A stretch of 64,000 nucleotides of DNA from Lachnospiraceae bacterium KH1T2 (lineage in GTDB: Bacteria; Bacillota; Clostridia; Lachnospirales; Lachnospiraceae). Under the pieces are notes generated by a model. It did no database searches and had not been told where the DNA came from. It saw nothing but the letters and a program-made list of their open reading frames with translations. The position numbers and the translations under genes were made by a program. The stretch is from positions 42,961 to 106,960 of the forward strand of contig FOSY01000011.1 of the NCBI GenBank assembly GCA_900114405.1, read 5' to 3'. How positions within the stretch are numbered: position 1 is the stretch's first letter; each line of letters opens with the position of its first letter. Below, one piece after another: positions 26,188 to 34,890 of this stretch.

Positions 26188-27693
26188 ATGGTAAATAAGA
26201 TAAAAAGTATAGTTGAAAAGAAAACCTATATGATATATATGGCGTTGGCGGCTGTAATGCTGGTATTTATGTTTTATCAGGGCGGAAAGCAGTCATTTTG
26301 GCTGGATGAAATGTCGCTGCTTGGTACTATTACAAAAGAGAAGAATGTTTGCGATATTTTGAACCAATACTTAACGATCGATGTAACTAATCTGCCGGTC
26401 TTTCCGCTTGTGGCTGCACTGTGGTATAGAGTGCTGCCGGCTAATGATCGGCTGATGCTTCTACTGCCTGAGATTGCTGTTGCGCTGTCATGCATATTCA
26501 GTGCGCTGACGGCAGAGCTTATTGCAGGAAAAAAAAGTGGTATCTTTGCGGCTATCCTGACTGCTGTTTCGACGAAAATGATACTTAGCTGCGGCTTTGA
26601 ATTCAGAAGTTATGGATTTTTGCTTTTCTTTGGAACAGGTGCACTGTATTACTTTTTTAAGCATATGAAGTCTGATAGCAAGCGAGATAACATTATGTAC
26701 GGAGTGATGCTTGTACTTACGATCTACACTCATTATATGGGAGCTATACTTATCGCTGCGCTCGGTGCAGCAGAACTTGTATCAGTTATAAAGGAAAAAA
26801 GCATAAAAAGACTCATACCTTATGTGGCGACAGGAGTGCTCTTTGCGCCTTGGTTTGTACTTATGCTTATGAAAAAGCAAAAAAGTATCACATCATTTTG
26901 GCCTAAAAAACCTACTGTTCCTGAAATTGCACGAGTTATGAGGAAACTTTTATCAGAAAATGAAGTATTGTTTATCATTCTCATAATCACATTTTTGTAT
27001 GTATTGTGCCGCGTTGTGAGATATTGGCTTGAAAAGAGGAAAGTATCCTTTAAGTTGAGTGCCATTCTTATAATGTCGTGGGTCGTGCTTTTCATGCTTG
27101 GAGTTGTATTTGTTTACAGCGCTGTGATCAATCCTGCCGGCGGTTTTTTTGTTCAGAGATATTTTCTTGAACTTGTACCGGTGATGCTTATTATAATTTC
27201 TATAGGAATTTCTGAAGCAATAGAATTTATAAGCGCTGATCGTGAAAGAGCATTCAGGCTTGAACTTACAGCTATAGCAGCATTGTTTATGATATTGTAT
27301 GTAGGACTTACGAACTTAAGAGAAGTTCGTGAGAGTTCATCTAAAAGTTCTGAGACATTCAGAGAAGCTTCGCAGTGGGTTGAGGCACAGGAAGGTCTTT
27401 ATGATGAAGGAACTGCTCTTGTGTGCTCTGTAAATCCAAGGGCTGCACTTGGATTTGCTGAATATTATGTAAGAGACGGCGGTAAAAAGCCGGAAATTCC
27501 TGTGATAAGTCTTCAGGATACAGATCCGGTATCAGATCTTAAAAAATATGATAAATTATATGTCGTATATGTTCACAGAGATATGGAAAAGCTTGCTGAT
27601 GATGTAAAAGCATATCTTAGTGATAATTTTGAAATAAAGGAAAACAATGAGGAAATCAAAGCCGCATTGTATGTAAGAAAGGAAGCAAACTAA
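26188..27693 (+). CDS. GT39-like GT-C membrane glycosyltransferase, copy 2
   Basis: A 501-residue paralogue of 14872-16377 with the same plan: a short cytoplasmic start, a first helix, then the WLDEMSLLG outside loop with the catalytic-type acidic pair, VTNLPVFPLVAALWYR, and about ten helices. It most likely takes sugar from a polyprenyl-phosphate donor on the outer face of the membrane. It starts the second sub-operon and is followed after one base by neuA. Copy 1 sits among the CDP-sugar genes and copy 2 among the nonulosonate genes, so they may serve different donor sugars (inference). Confidence 0.82.
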   Translation: MVNKIKSIVEKKTYMIYMALAAVMLVFMFYQGGKQSFWLDEMSLLGTITKEKNVCDILNQYLTIDVTNLPVFPLVAALWYRVLPANDRLMLLLPEIAVALSCIFSALTAELIAGKKSGIFAAILTAVSTKMILSCGFEFRSYGFLLFFGTGALYYFFKHMKSDSKRDNIMYGVMLVLTIYTHYMGAILIAALGAAELVSVIKEKSIKRLIPYVATGVLFAPWFVLMLMKKQKSITSFWPKKPTVPEIARVMRKLLSENEVLFIILIITFLYVLCRVVRYWLEKRKVSFKLSAILIMSWVVLFMLGVVFVYSAVINPAGGFFVQRYFLELVPVMLIIISIGISEAIEFISADRERAFRLELTAIAALFMILYVGLTNLREVRESSSKSSETFREASQWVEAQEGLYDEGTALVCSVNPRAALGFAEYYVRDGGKKPEIPVISLQDTDPVSDLKKYDKLYVVYVHRDMEKLADDVKAYLSDNFEIKENNEEIKAALYVRKEAN

Positions 27694-27694
27694 T

Positions 27695-28393
27695 ATGGAT
27701 ATCCTCGCTATTATTCCGGCAAGAGGAGGCTCAAAGGGAATTCCTCATAAGAATATGGCAGACCTTTGCGGGAAGCCTTTGCTGCAATATACGTTTGACG
27801 CAGCAAAGAGGAGTAAGCTTATAACAAGAGTGATTCTTTCGACAGATGATGAAGAGTTTGCAGAATTTGCCAGAAAGAACGATATAGAGGTGCAGATGCG
27901 GCCGGCTGAGCTTGCAAGTGATACGGCTGTTATGAAAGATGTTATCAACTATCACTTGGAAAAGCTTGCTGAAGAGGGGTATAAACCTGAAGCGTTTATT
28001 TTGCTTCAGCCAACTTCTCCGCTTCGAACTGCAGAGCATATTGATGAAGCACTTGGTAAAATGTTTGATGACGAAAAGTCAGATGCGATAGTAAGCGTTG
28101 TGGATGTTCCGCACGAGTATCTTCCGATGAAGCTCATGCAGATGGATGAAGACGGCTCGCTTAAGTTTTATCAGGCAGATGGTGAAAAATACACTACACG
28201 GCAGGCTCTTCCGCATCTTTATGCCAGAAATGGTGCAGCAGTTTATGCAGTTTATACTGATGTTTATAAAGAGACAGGAAGCCTTTATGGTACGCATTGC
28301 CTGCCTTATGAAATGAGCCCTGAGGACTCAATAGATATAGATACAAAATTTGATCTGTTTCTTGCTGAAGCAGTACTGAAAGGAAGAAATTAA
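27695..28393 (+). CDS. neuA: Acylneuraminate cytidylyltransferase (CMP-nonulosonate synthetase)
   Basis: A 232-residue enzyme that activates a nonulosonic acid with CTP to give the CMP-sugar. The N-terminal AIIPARGGSKGIPHKN is the family signature and contains the CTP-binding loop; LQPTSPLRT lies near residue 104, and the late SPEDSIDIDTKFD holds the metal-binding acidic residues. Together with neuB and neuC it completes a CMP-sialate-type route from UDP-GlcNAc. LegF/PseF-type cytidylyltransferases look similar, so the exact sugar remains open. Confidence 0.9.
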   Translation: MDILAIIPARGGSKGIPHKNMADLCGKPLLQYTFDAAKRSKLITRVILSTDDEEFAEFARKNDIEVQMRPAELASDTAVMKDVINYHLEKLAEEGYKPEAFILLQPTSPLRTAEHIDEALGKMFDDEKSDAIVSVVDVPHEYLPMKLMQMDEDGSLKFYQADGEKYTTRQALPHLYARNGAAVYAVYTDVYKETGSLYGTHCLPYEMSPEDSIDIDTKFDLFLAEAVLKGRN

Positions 28394-28394
28394 A

Positions 28395-29369
28395 ATGTCA
28401 TACAGTGAAGTAAAGTTTGATAAGGATGCAGTTTTTCTTGTAACAGGCGGAGCCGGATTCATAGGTTCGAATCTTGTTGAAGCACTTCTTAGGATGGGGC
28501 ATAAGGTAAGATGTCTGGACAATCTTTCTACAGGAAAGCAGGAAAACGTTGACATGTTCATGGATGATCCGAATTATACATTTATTAAGGGTGATATCAC
28601 AGACCTTGATACTTGTATGAAGGCATGTGAAGGTGTTGACTATGTAATGAATGAGGCTGCGTGGGGATCAGTTCCAAGAAGTATCGAGATGCCGCTTTAT
28701 TATGAAAAGGTTAATATCGGCGGAACACTCAATATGATGGAAGCAGCCAGACAGAATCATGTAAAGAAATTTGTATATGCTTCAAGTTCATCAGTATATG
28801 GAGATCATCCGGTGCTTCCTAAAAAGGAAGGCCAGGAGGGAAATCTTCTATCTCCATACGCACTTACAAAGCGAGTTGATGAAGAGTATGGAAAGCTTTA
28901 CTACAAGCTCTATGGACTTGATACATACGGACTTCGTTACTTCAACGTTTTCGGAAGACGTCAGGATCCTAATGGTGCATATGCTGCTGTTATTCCTAAG
29001 TTTATCAAGCAGCTTCTTGATGGAGAGACACCTACTATCAACGGAGACGGAAAGCAGAGCCGTGACTTCACGTATATTGAAAATGTAATTGAGGGTAATC
29101 TCAAGGCTTGCCTTGCTTCGCATGAGGCAGGAGGACAGGCATATAATATAGCTGCAGGCGGAAGAGAGTACCTTATCGATATGTATCATAAGATCACAAC
29201 TGCATTGGGGAAGGATGTTGAGCCGAACTTTGGACCTGATCGTGCAGGGGATATCAAGCACAGCAATGCCGATATTTCAAAGGCTGCTGAGTTCCTCGGA
29301 TATCATCCGGAATATGATTTTGAATGCGGTATAAAAGAAGCTATTGATTGGTATAGAGAAAACTTATAA
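28395..29369 (+). CDS. UDP-GlcNAc 4-epimerase (WbpP/TviC-like SDR)
   Basis: A 324-residue extended SDR. It has TGGAGFIGSNL (NAD-binding) at about residues 14-24, the catalytic YALTK near 28858-28872, and a GSVPRSIE loop (near 28668) seen in WbpP/TviC-type enzymes acting on N-acetylated substrates. UDP-GlcNAc to UDP-GalNAc is the expected reaction. Together with the 21503 dehydrogenase it forms the WbpO-WbpP/TviB-TviC pair that yields UDP-GalNAcA. Its stop shares a base with the CotH start. A plain UDP-glucose 4-epimerase is the alternative. Confidence 0.82.
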   Translation: MSYSEVKFDKDAVFLVTGGAGFIGSNLVEALLRMGHKVRCLDNLSTGKQENVDMFMDDPNYTFIKGDITDLDTCMKACEGVDYVMNEAAWGSVPRSIEMPLYYEKVNIGGTLNMMEAARQNHVKKFVYASSSSVYGDHPVLPKKEGQEGNLLSPYALTKRVDEEYGKLYYKLYGLDTYGLRYFNVFGRRQDPNGAYAAVIPKFIKQLLDGETPTINGDGKQSRDFTYIENVIEGNLKACLASHEAGGQAYNIAAGGREYLIDMYHKITTALGKDVEPNFGPDRAGDIKHSNADISKAAEFLGYHPEYDFECGIKEAIDWYRENL

Positions 29370-31648
29370 TGAAAAGCATCAGAAAGCATCTGATATTAAT
29401 ATTATTTTTAATCTTATCTGCTGTGATCGGCGGTTATGCTGTTACAGCAAAGTATAAATTTACTAACGATTCGCGTAAATCTGTAAAAATCAATGAAGTA
29501 TGTACGTCAAACCTTGCATCGTGTTTTGATGAAAATGGTAAACATCCTGACTGGATAGAGCTTTACAATACATCAAATGAAGACGTGGATCTTTCGGGCT
29601 GGTATCTTTCGAATGCACAGAAAAAGCTCGATAAGTGGCGCTTCCCTGATGGAACTACGATCTCAGCCAATGGATTTCTTGTGGTTTATGCAGATGGAAC
29701 GGAAGAGCAGAAAGAAGATCCGGATGCAGGTTTTTCGCTGACAAGTCTGATAATGACAGGCAGAGCGTCAGAGATTCCGAGCAATGGACTGCATACGACA
29801 TTTAAGTTGTCGGCTAATGACGAGAATCTTTTTCTTTCGGCTAACGATAAAAGCCTTATAGATTCGGTGGAAGTACCACAGTTAAAATATGATACTTCCT
29901 GGGGAAGGGTAAAAGACGGAGTTGAGTCATTTTCCAGGCTGACGCCTACAGCAGGCAATTCTAACGATGATGCAGATAAGGTTGTATATGCTACGCTTGC
30001 AAAACCGGTATTTTCAAAAGAAAGTGGATTTTATGAAGAGCCTTTTAAGCTTAAGATAAGCTCAGAAGAAGATGCAGAGATTCACTACACTTTGGATGGA
30101 AGTGTTCCGACGAAGGATTCGCCGCTGTATGATGGCGAAATCGAAATAAATGACAGCAGTTCAAATGAAAATATTTATTCTGCGCTGCAGAAAGTTTCTG
30201 TGGATCTGCTTGATTATGTGCATTATATATTCAGTATACCTGATAAAAAGATCGATAAATGCACGGTAGTACGCGCAGCAGCTTTTTTTGACGATGGAGA
30301 AATATCAGAAACTTCAACTGCGTCATATTTTGTAGGATTTGATAAAAAGAAAGGATATGACGGAATTGGTGTGATATCGCTTGTTTCTGACCCGGACGAT
30401 CTTTTCTCTGATGAAAAGGGCATTTATGTTATAGGTGATAAGGGAAAAGATGATTTCAAAAAACGTCTTTCTGCAAGTGAGGATGCAGTCAAATATATAG
30501 AAGATAATCCTTCGACACCTACAGATGGAACAGTTAGCATATGCGGGATCAAGATGGATGAATATATAGAGAGTAACTATATACAGGCTGGCTCAGAGTG
30601 GGAAAGAGAAGCATATGCATCGATATTTGACAGCTCGCATGAACTTATTTCAGAAGAAAACCTTGGAATAAGGGTAAAAGGACACAGAACCAGGAACTTC
30701 CCTAAAAAGAGCCTGAATCTTTATGCCAGAAAAATTTATGGAGACGGCAGCTTTAAGGCAAACCTGCTTGGAATGAATGAGTCTGCAGTATCACTGTTCT
30801 CCGGTGGTCAGGATGAGCTTACGATTGCAAAGGATGCGATAATCGCAGAGCTTACGGCTGATCTTAACTTTACTTCGCTAAGATTTTCGAAGCCATACTA
30901 TGTTTTTCTCGACGGAGAGTTCTGGGGAGTTTACCGTATTTCTTCAAAGGTGGATAAGGACTACATACAGGAGCTTTATGGAGTGGATGATGACGAAGTT
31001 ATCATTGCGAAAAACAAGCTCTTGAACAAAGGCAGTACAGGCGACGAGGAAATTTATGGCTCGTTGAAAAATTTCATTAATCATGCAGATTTTACGACGG
31101 GAACAGATTATGAGCGTTTTCAGGAAATGGTAGATCTGGACAGCCTGATAGATTATTATGCAGCCAGACTTTACGTAGACGAAGGTATGGACTGGCCTAA
31201 TCTTAACACCAGCCTTTGGAGAACAAGGGAAAGTGATGGCGAAGGTTATGGTGATGGGCGCTGGCGCTGGATAAATTTTGATAATAATTCAAATATCAGC
31301 TATGATTCCGTAAGTACGAACACATTGGACATCATACTTAATGGTTCAAAGCATTTTAAGCGTGATGAAATGATGTATAAGCTGATGCAGAATAAAGATT
31401 TTTGTAAACGTTTTTATGAGAGATTTCTAGTGATCGCGAATGAAACATACGATCCTGAAAGATGCATCGAAGTTATTGATAAATATGCTGCTGAGACGCG
31501 AAAATATATGAATAAGGATTATGAAAGATTCTACGGGACCAGATATGATTCTGAAAGTTTTGAAAATGATATCGAGTCGATGAAGAAGTATTTTATGGAA
31601 AGAAGTAAATATATAATTCCGTGCGTGAAAGAGGCGTGTGGTCAATGA
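29369..31648 (+). CDS. Secreted CotH-kinase protein with lamin-tail domain
   Basis: A 759-residue exported protein. In order: a signal anchor (residues 7-28); a lamin-tail domain (about 40-190, with WIELYNTSNEDVDLSGWYLS); a chitobiase/Fn3-associated segment (about 215-320, with IHYTLDGSVPT); and a CotH domain (about 410-740). In the CotH domain, GIRVKGHRTRNFPKKS begins the kinase core and RWRWINFDNNSN (near 31258) carries the acidic site. CotH kinases phosphorylate spore-coat proteins in Bacillus; outside sporulation genes their targets are little known. Here it closes the polysaccharide locus, coupled to the epimerase, so its target may be a glycosylated surface protein (inference). Confidence 0.82.
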   Translation: MKSIRKHLILILFLILSAVIGGYAVTAKYKFTNDSRKSVKINEVCTSNLASCFDENGKHPDWIELYNTSNEDVDLSGWYLSNAQKKLDKWRFPDGTTISANGFLVVYADGTEEQKEDPDAGFSLTSLIMTGRASEIPSNGLHTTFKLSANDENLFLSANDKSLIDSVEVPQLKYDTSWGRVKDGVESFSRLTPTAGNSNDDADKVVYATLAKPVFSKESGFYEEPFKLKISSEEDAEIHYTLDGSVPTKDSPLYDGEIEINDSSSNENIYSALQKVSVDLLDYVHYIFSIPDKKIDKCTVVRAAAFFDDGEISETSTASYFVGFDKKKGYDGIGVISLVSDPDDLFSDEKGIYVIGDKGKDDFKKRLSASEDAVKYIEDNPSTPTDGTVSICGIKMDEYIESNYIQAGSEWEREAYASIFDSSHELISEENLGIRVKGHRTRNFPKKSLNLYARKIYGDGSFKANLLGMNESAVSLFSGGQDELTIAKDAIIAELTADLNFTSLRFSKPYYVFLDGEFWGVYRISSKVDKDYIQELYGVDDDEVIIAKNKLLNKGSTGDEEIYGSLKNFINHADFTTGTDYERFQEMVDLDSLIDYYAARLYVDEGMDWPNLNTSLWRTRESDGEGYGDGRWRWINFDNNSNISYDSVSTNTLDIILNGSKHFKRDEMMYKLMQNKDFCKRFYERFLVIANETYDPERCIEVIDKYAAETRKYMNKDYERFYGTRYDSESFENDIESMKKYFMERSKYIIPCVKEACGQ

Positions 31649-31658
31649 GACAGATATA

Positions 31659-31683
31659 CCCCGGCATATTTGATATGCTGGGG
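31659..31683. terminator. Hairpin between convergent genes
   Basis: CCCCGGCATA pairs with TATGCTGGGG (one G-U pair) around a 5-base loop, between the end of the CotH gene and the end of the reversed SDR gene. No T-run follows on either strand, so it is at best a weak terminator for both. Confidence 0.45.
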
Positions 31684-31714
31684 CATCATTGTCAGAGCAT
31701 TTGATCGAGAGGAC

Positions 31715-32401
31715 TCAGATCCACCCGCCGTCAAGAGCGATGATCTGACCGGTAAGATAGTTGTTTCCATTTACTAAAGATGAAACAAGTTCTGCGACAT
31801 CTTCTCCGGTTCCCATGCGGCAGGCTGGGATCTCATCGATCAAGGCCTGACGCTCATCTTCGTCAAAGCATTTATTCATATCGGTATCGATAACACCGCA
31901 GGCAATAGCGTTAACCTGGATATTGCTTGGGGCAAGCTCTTTTGCCAAAGCTTTTGTGAAAGCATTAACACCACCTTTGGTCGCAGAGTATGCAACTTCT
32001 GTGGAAGCACCAACATTTCCCCATTGTGAAGAAATGTTAATGATTTTACCTGTTTGTGCCGAAATCATATGTGGAATTACTTCGTGGCAAGTATTGTATA
32101 CCGATGTGAGATTAGTCCTTACGATCTCATCCCATTCGGAAGGACTCATGTCTTGCAGAAGCCCTATTTTAGAAATTCCGGCGTTGTTTATAAGCACATC
32201 GATGTGAGGCATTTCACTTATAATATTTTTTATAAAACTGAGGTCGCCAACATCACCTGCATAATGATGACCGCTGAAATCGCTTAAGTCATTAATGTTA
32301 CGATGACATACCAAATATAATTCATAGCCTTCACGCTCTAATCGTTTGGCGATAGCGCGCCCGATACCTCGTGAAGCGCCTGTGATGAGTGCATATTTCA
32401 T
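31715..32401 (-). CDS. SDR-family oxidoreductase (FabG-like)
   Basis: A 228-residue classical short-chain dehydrogenase. TGASRGIG (residues 7-14) binds NADP(H), NNAGIS lies near residue 92, and SSQWGN...YSATKGG gives the catalytic Ser and YxxxK (about 138-156). FabG is one option, but no fatty-acid genes are near. The single-gene setting and size also fit the reductase that finishes the 5-aminopentanol mark on elongation factor P (YmfI type) in Firmicutes. Neither can be chosen from sequence alone. AAGGAG lies upstream of the start. Confidence 0.75.
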   Translation of the reverse strand: MKYALITGASRGIGRAIAKRLEREGYELYLVCHRNINDLSDFSGHHYAGDVGDLSFIKNIISEMPHIDVLINNAGISKIGLLQDMSPSEWDEIVRTNLTSVYNTCHEVIPHMISAQTGKIINISSQWGNVGASTEVAYSATKGGVNAFTKALAKELAPSNIQVNAIACGVIDTDMNKCFDEDERQALIDEIPACRMGTGEDVAELVSSLVNGNNYLTGQIIALDGGWI

Positions 32402-32528
32402 AAAATTTTAACTCCTTATTTGGTGAATTATAGAGTATAATGTAAAGGCGTTTGCTACAATTGTCAAATTGCTAAATTGGTAAAAGTGACAAAAATGTGT
32501 ATAAAAAATGTTTTTTTTTTCGCACACA

Positions 32529-32558
32529 TTGACAGATATGTAATACAGGTGTTAATAT
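32529..32558 (+). promoter_or_regulatory. Promoter for the NlpC/P60 gene
   Basis: TTGACA (32529-32534) and TAATAT (32553-32558) are 18 bases apart, about 50 bases before the start codon. A poly-T stretch precedes it. Confidence 0.6.
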
Positions 32559-32606
32559 TTTAATAAATTTAATAAGTTTGTAACATTTAGGAGATAGAAA
32601 TTACTC

Positions 32607-34262
32607 ATGAAGAGAAAACTCGTTCTTAGGCTGACTACATTATGTATAGTCGGTGCTATGATTTCAGCTGAGCCGGTATCAGCTAAGACTGCATCATCGG
32701 CTGTATTGCTTCCGGTCGCCGGAATAGAAAAAATATTAGATAAAGGAACATCAGTTGCTTCTGCAAGAGCTGAGGCGGTAGAGAAAACAGGAAAGGTTGA
32801 TGCAGAGCTTACAGCTGCTGTCCTTTCAGAGACTAAAGCACCTGAAGAAGAAACAGAGCCAACTTCAAAGGAAGATGTTGATGAATCAAATTTAGAAGAT
32901 ATGCTTTCTGCAGGTTCAGGCAGTGAGTCAGCTTCGGCAGAGTCAACAAAATCTGAAAATGAAAGCTCATCAGAGGCTGAGAGTGAAGAGCAGGAAGATG
33001 AAAAAGCTGAAGAACCTTCAGAAGAATCATCAGAATCGGATGATTCTGAAAAGTCATCTGATAAGTCATCAGACAAGGAAAAGTCTTCTAAGGATGATTC
33101 TTCAAAGAAAAATAAAAAGAAAACTACAGTTTCATCTGATTCTGCTGAAAGTATTTCTGCGGGAGCAGGAACAGAGATCAGCAGTGATGCTGATGCAGAT
33201 GGCAGCATGAATCTTGTCGATGCTGTTACAGCAGGCCAGGATGAAGAGGAAGAGGATTTCTCCAACCTTGTTATCGCACAGGTAGATGATTACGTATATG
33301 TAAGAACAGAGCCTTCTGAAGACAGTGAGTATGCTGGTAAGCTGTACAATAACTCTGTTGGTAATGAGATTGAAGTTGAAGGCGATTGGATTAAGATCAA
33401 GTCTGGAAACACAGAAGGTTATGTTAAATCTCAGTATGTTGTAAGAGGTGATGATGCCAAGAAACTTGCTGAAAAGGTTGGAACACGTCAGGCAAGAGTA
33501 CTTACAACAACACTTTATGTAAGGGCAGAAGCATCTAAAGATGCTGAAGTTCTTGGTATGGTTCCTATGGATGATGTACTTACAGTTTCAGAAGAGACAG
33601 AAGATGGCGAATGGGCTAAGGTATCTGTCGAAGAAGGTGAAGGATATGTAAGTACACAGTTCGTTAAGCTTTATACTGATTTCGTACGTGCTGAGTCAAA
33701 AGCAGAAGAGGAAGCACGTCTCAAGAGAGAAGAAGAGGAAAGAGAAGCTGCAAGAAGAGCTGCAGAAGCTGCAGAAGAAGCTGCAAGAAAGAAATCTGAA
33801 AAGAATTCTAAGATCTCTTCAAAGGGTAATTCTTCAAAGGGTGGTTCTTCAAAGAGCAGTAGTTCAGGCAGTGGATCATCTTCAGGTGGTTCAAGCTATA
33901 AGGCAAGTGGTTCTGGCTCTGGTGCAGCAGTTGCAAATTATGCTCTTCAGTTTGTTGGTAACCCATATGTATATGGTGGAACATCACTTACAAATGGAGC
34001 TGACTGTTCGGGATTTGTAATGAGTGTATATCGTAACTTCGGTATTTCACTTCCACACAGCTCAGGTGGAGACAGATCTGTAGGTTCTGCTGTAAGCGGA
34101 GGTCTTGCAAATGCACAGGCCGGTGATATCGTATGTTACTCAGGACACGTTGCTATTTACATCGGTAATGGTCAGATTGTACATGCATCAACAGCTAAGA
34201 CTGGTATTAAGGTTTCAAATGCAAGCTATAGAACACCTGTAGCAGTAAGACGAGTATTCTAA
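32607..34262 (+). CDS. Secreted NlpC/P60 cell-wall hydrolase with two SH3 domains
   Basis: A 551-residue exported peptidoglycan hydrolase. It has a signal peptide (about 1-27); a long acidic and serine-rich linker (about 75-215); two bacterial SH3 domains (about 221-285 and 297-357); a charged helical stretch rich in E, A, R and K (about 365-395); a Ser/Gly/Lys linker; and the NlpC/P60 domain (about 442-551). The catalytic residues are Cys467 in ADCSGF, His514 in SGHVAIY and His526. It should cut peptide stems in the wall during growth or division. It is monocistronic, with its own promoter and terminator. Confidence 0.93.
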   Translation: MKRKLVLRLTTLCIVGAMISAEPVSAKTASSAVLLPVAGIEKILDKGTSVASARAEAVEKTGKVDAELTAAVLSETKAPEEETEPTSKEDVDESNLEDMLSAGSGSESASAESTKSENESSSEAESEEQEDEKAEEPSEESSESDDSEKSSDKSSDKEKSSKDDSSKKNKKKTTVSSDSAESISAGAGTEISSDADADGSMNLVDAVTAGQDEEEEDFSNLVIAQVDDYVYVRTEPSEDSEYAGKLYNNSVGNEIEVEGDWIKIKSGNTEGYVKSQYVVRGDDAKKLAEKVGTRQARVLTTTLYVRAEASKDAEVLGMVPMDDVLTVSEETEDGEWAKVSVEEGEGYVSTQFVKLYTDFVRAESKAEEEARLKREEEEREAARRAAEAAEEAARKKSEKNSKISSKGNSSKGGSSKSSSSGSGSSSGGSSYKASGSGSGAAVANYALQFVGNPYVYGGTSLTNGADCSGFVMSVYRNFGISLPHSSGGDRSVGSAVSGGLANAQAGDIVCYSGHVAIYIGNGQIVHASTAKTGIKVSNASYRTPVAVRRVF

Positions 34263-34283
34263 ATTAAATAAATGTTCACATAT

Positions 34284-34320
34284 AAAAGAATCCTGTGTTT
34301 AAACCGCAGGATTCTTTTTT
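34284..34320 (+). terminator. Terminator after the NlpC/P60 gene
   Basis: AAAAGAATCCTG pairs with CAGGATTCTTTT around an 11-base loop and runs into a T-tract. It lies 22 bases after the stop codon. Confidence 0.92.
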
Positions 34321-34539
34321 GCTGTACGAAGAAATTTTCATAAGGCAGCAGATCATTCGCGATACGGGCTTGGAGATACGTATCGGTGTGTAATTTTTAT
34401 CGAAAATATTGTAAATGGGTTATAAAAGACTTGGGTGTAAAAAGTGTCAGTCAATTAATATTAGATGTATACAGTATATAGTTCATAAAATTAGACAAAA
34501 TTTCGATATGAATTGCTAGGATTAAAAAGTTATCATCAC

Positions 34540-34612
34540 TTATCCACTAAAATTGTCCACAAAAGAAGACTGTAAAAATGGATTATGCACAGAGTTATCC
34601 ACTTTATCCACA
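34540..34612 (+). repeat. Cluster of five DnaA-box-like 9-mers
   Basis: All are on the + strand: TTATCCACT (34540-34548), TTGTCCACA (34553-34561), TTATGCACA (34583-34591), TTATCCACT (34595-34603) and TTATCCACA (34604-34612). The last equals the consensus box and abuts the fourth; each of the others differs from it by one base. Five in 73 bases is far beyond chance. No dnaA, dnaN, rpmH or gyr gene is beside it, so it may be a DnaA-titrating or regulatory cluster, or a displaced origin. Confidence 0.7.
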
Positions 34613-34760
34613 AAAATTGCGAAAAAGAATGAACGGAATTATGGTAACTAAAATATGTGAAATATTATGAAAAGGCAGCAAAAACAGTTAATAATGTGTG
34701 TGGCGACAAAAAGAGAAAAGATGTGCAATTGTTTGTGCAATTTACAAGGAAATATAATTA

Positions 34761-34789
34761 TTGATAATCAACTTGCTCTGTGTTATAAT
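34761..34789 (+). promoter_or_regulatory. Promoter for hpf
   Basis: TTGATA (34761-34766) and TATAAT (34784-34789) are 17 bases apart, with TGT immediately before the -10 as in extended -10 promoters. No sigma-H or sigma-B motif was noticed, although hpf is stress-controlled in many Firmicutes. Confidence 0.68.
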
Positions 34790-34890
34790 AATTTCACAAT
34801 TAAAATGATTCTAAACCTAGTGTTTATTGTCATTTTGACGGTATGTCGCCGATTGCGCGGCAAATACAAACAGAAAAGGATGTGATCTGT

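Larger units (their letters stand above)
34321..34890 (+). other. Long AT-rich intergenic region with DnaA-box cluster and hpf promoter
   Basis: About 570 bases with no convincing gene. From the left it holds unassigned sequence (34321-34529), the DnaA-box-like cluster (34540-34612), more AT-rich sequence, the hpf promoter (34761-34789) and a leader of roughly 95 bases before hpf. A 72-codon open frame at 34667-34885 looks random. Confidence 0.7.

Noticed and set aside
32552..33265. Long serine-rich open frame on the - strand opposite the NlpC/P60 gene
   Set aside because: It mirrors the acidic, serine-rich linker of the + strand gene, starts inside it and has no ribosome site; it is a codon-bias shadow.
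34540..34612. Calling the DnaA-box cluster the chromosome origin
   Set aside because: No dnaA, dnaN, rpmH or gyr genes are near and gene direction does not switch here; I kept only the cluster itself as the observation.
34667..34885. 72-codon open frame in the hpf upstream region
   Set aside because: It is Cys-, Asn- and Lys-rich with no domain, and overlaps the hpf promoter; more likely random AT-rich sequence.
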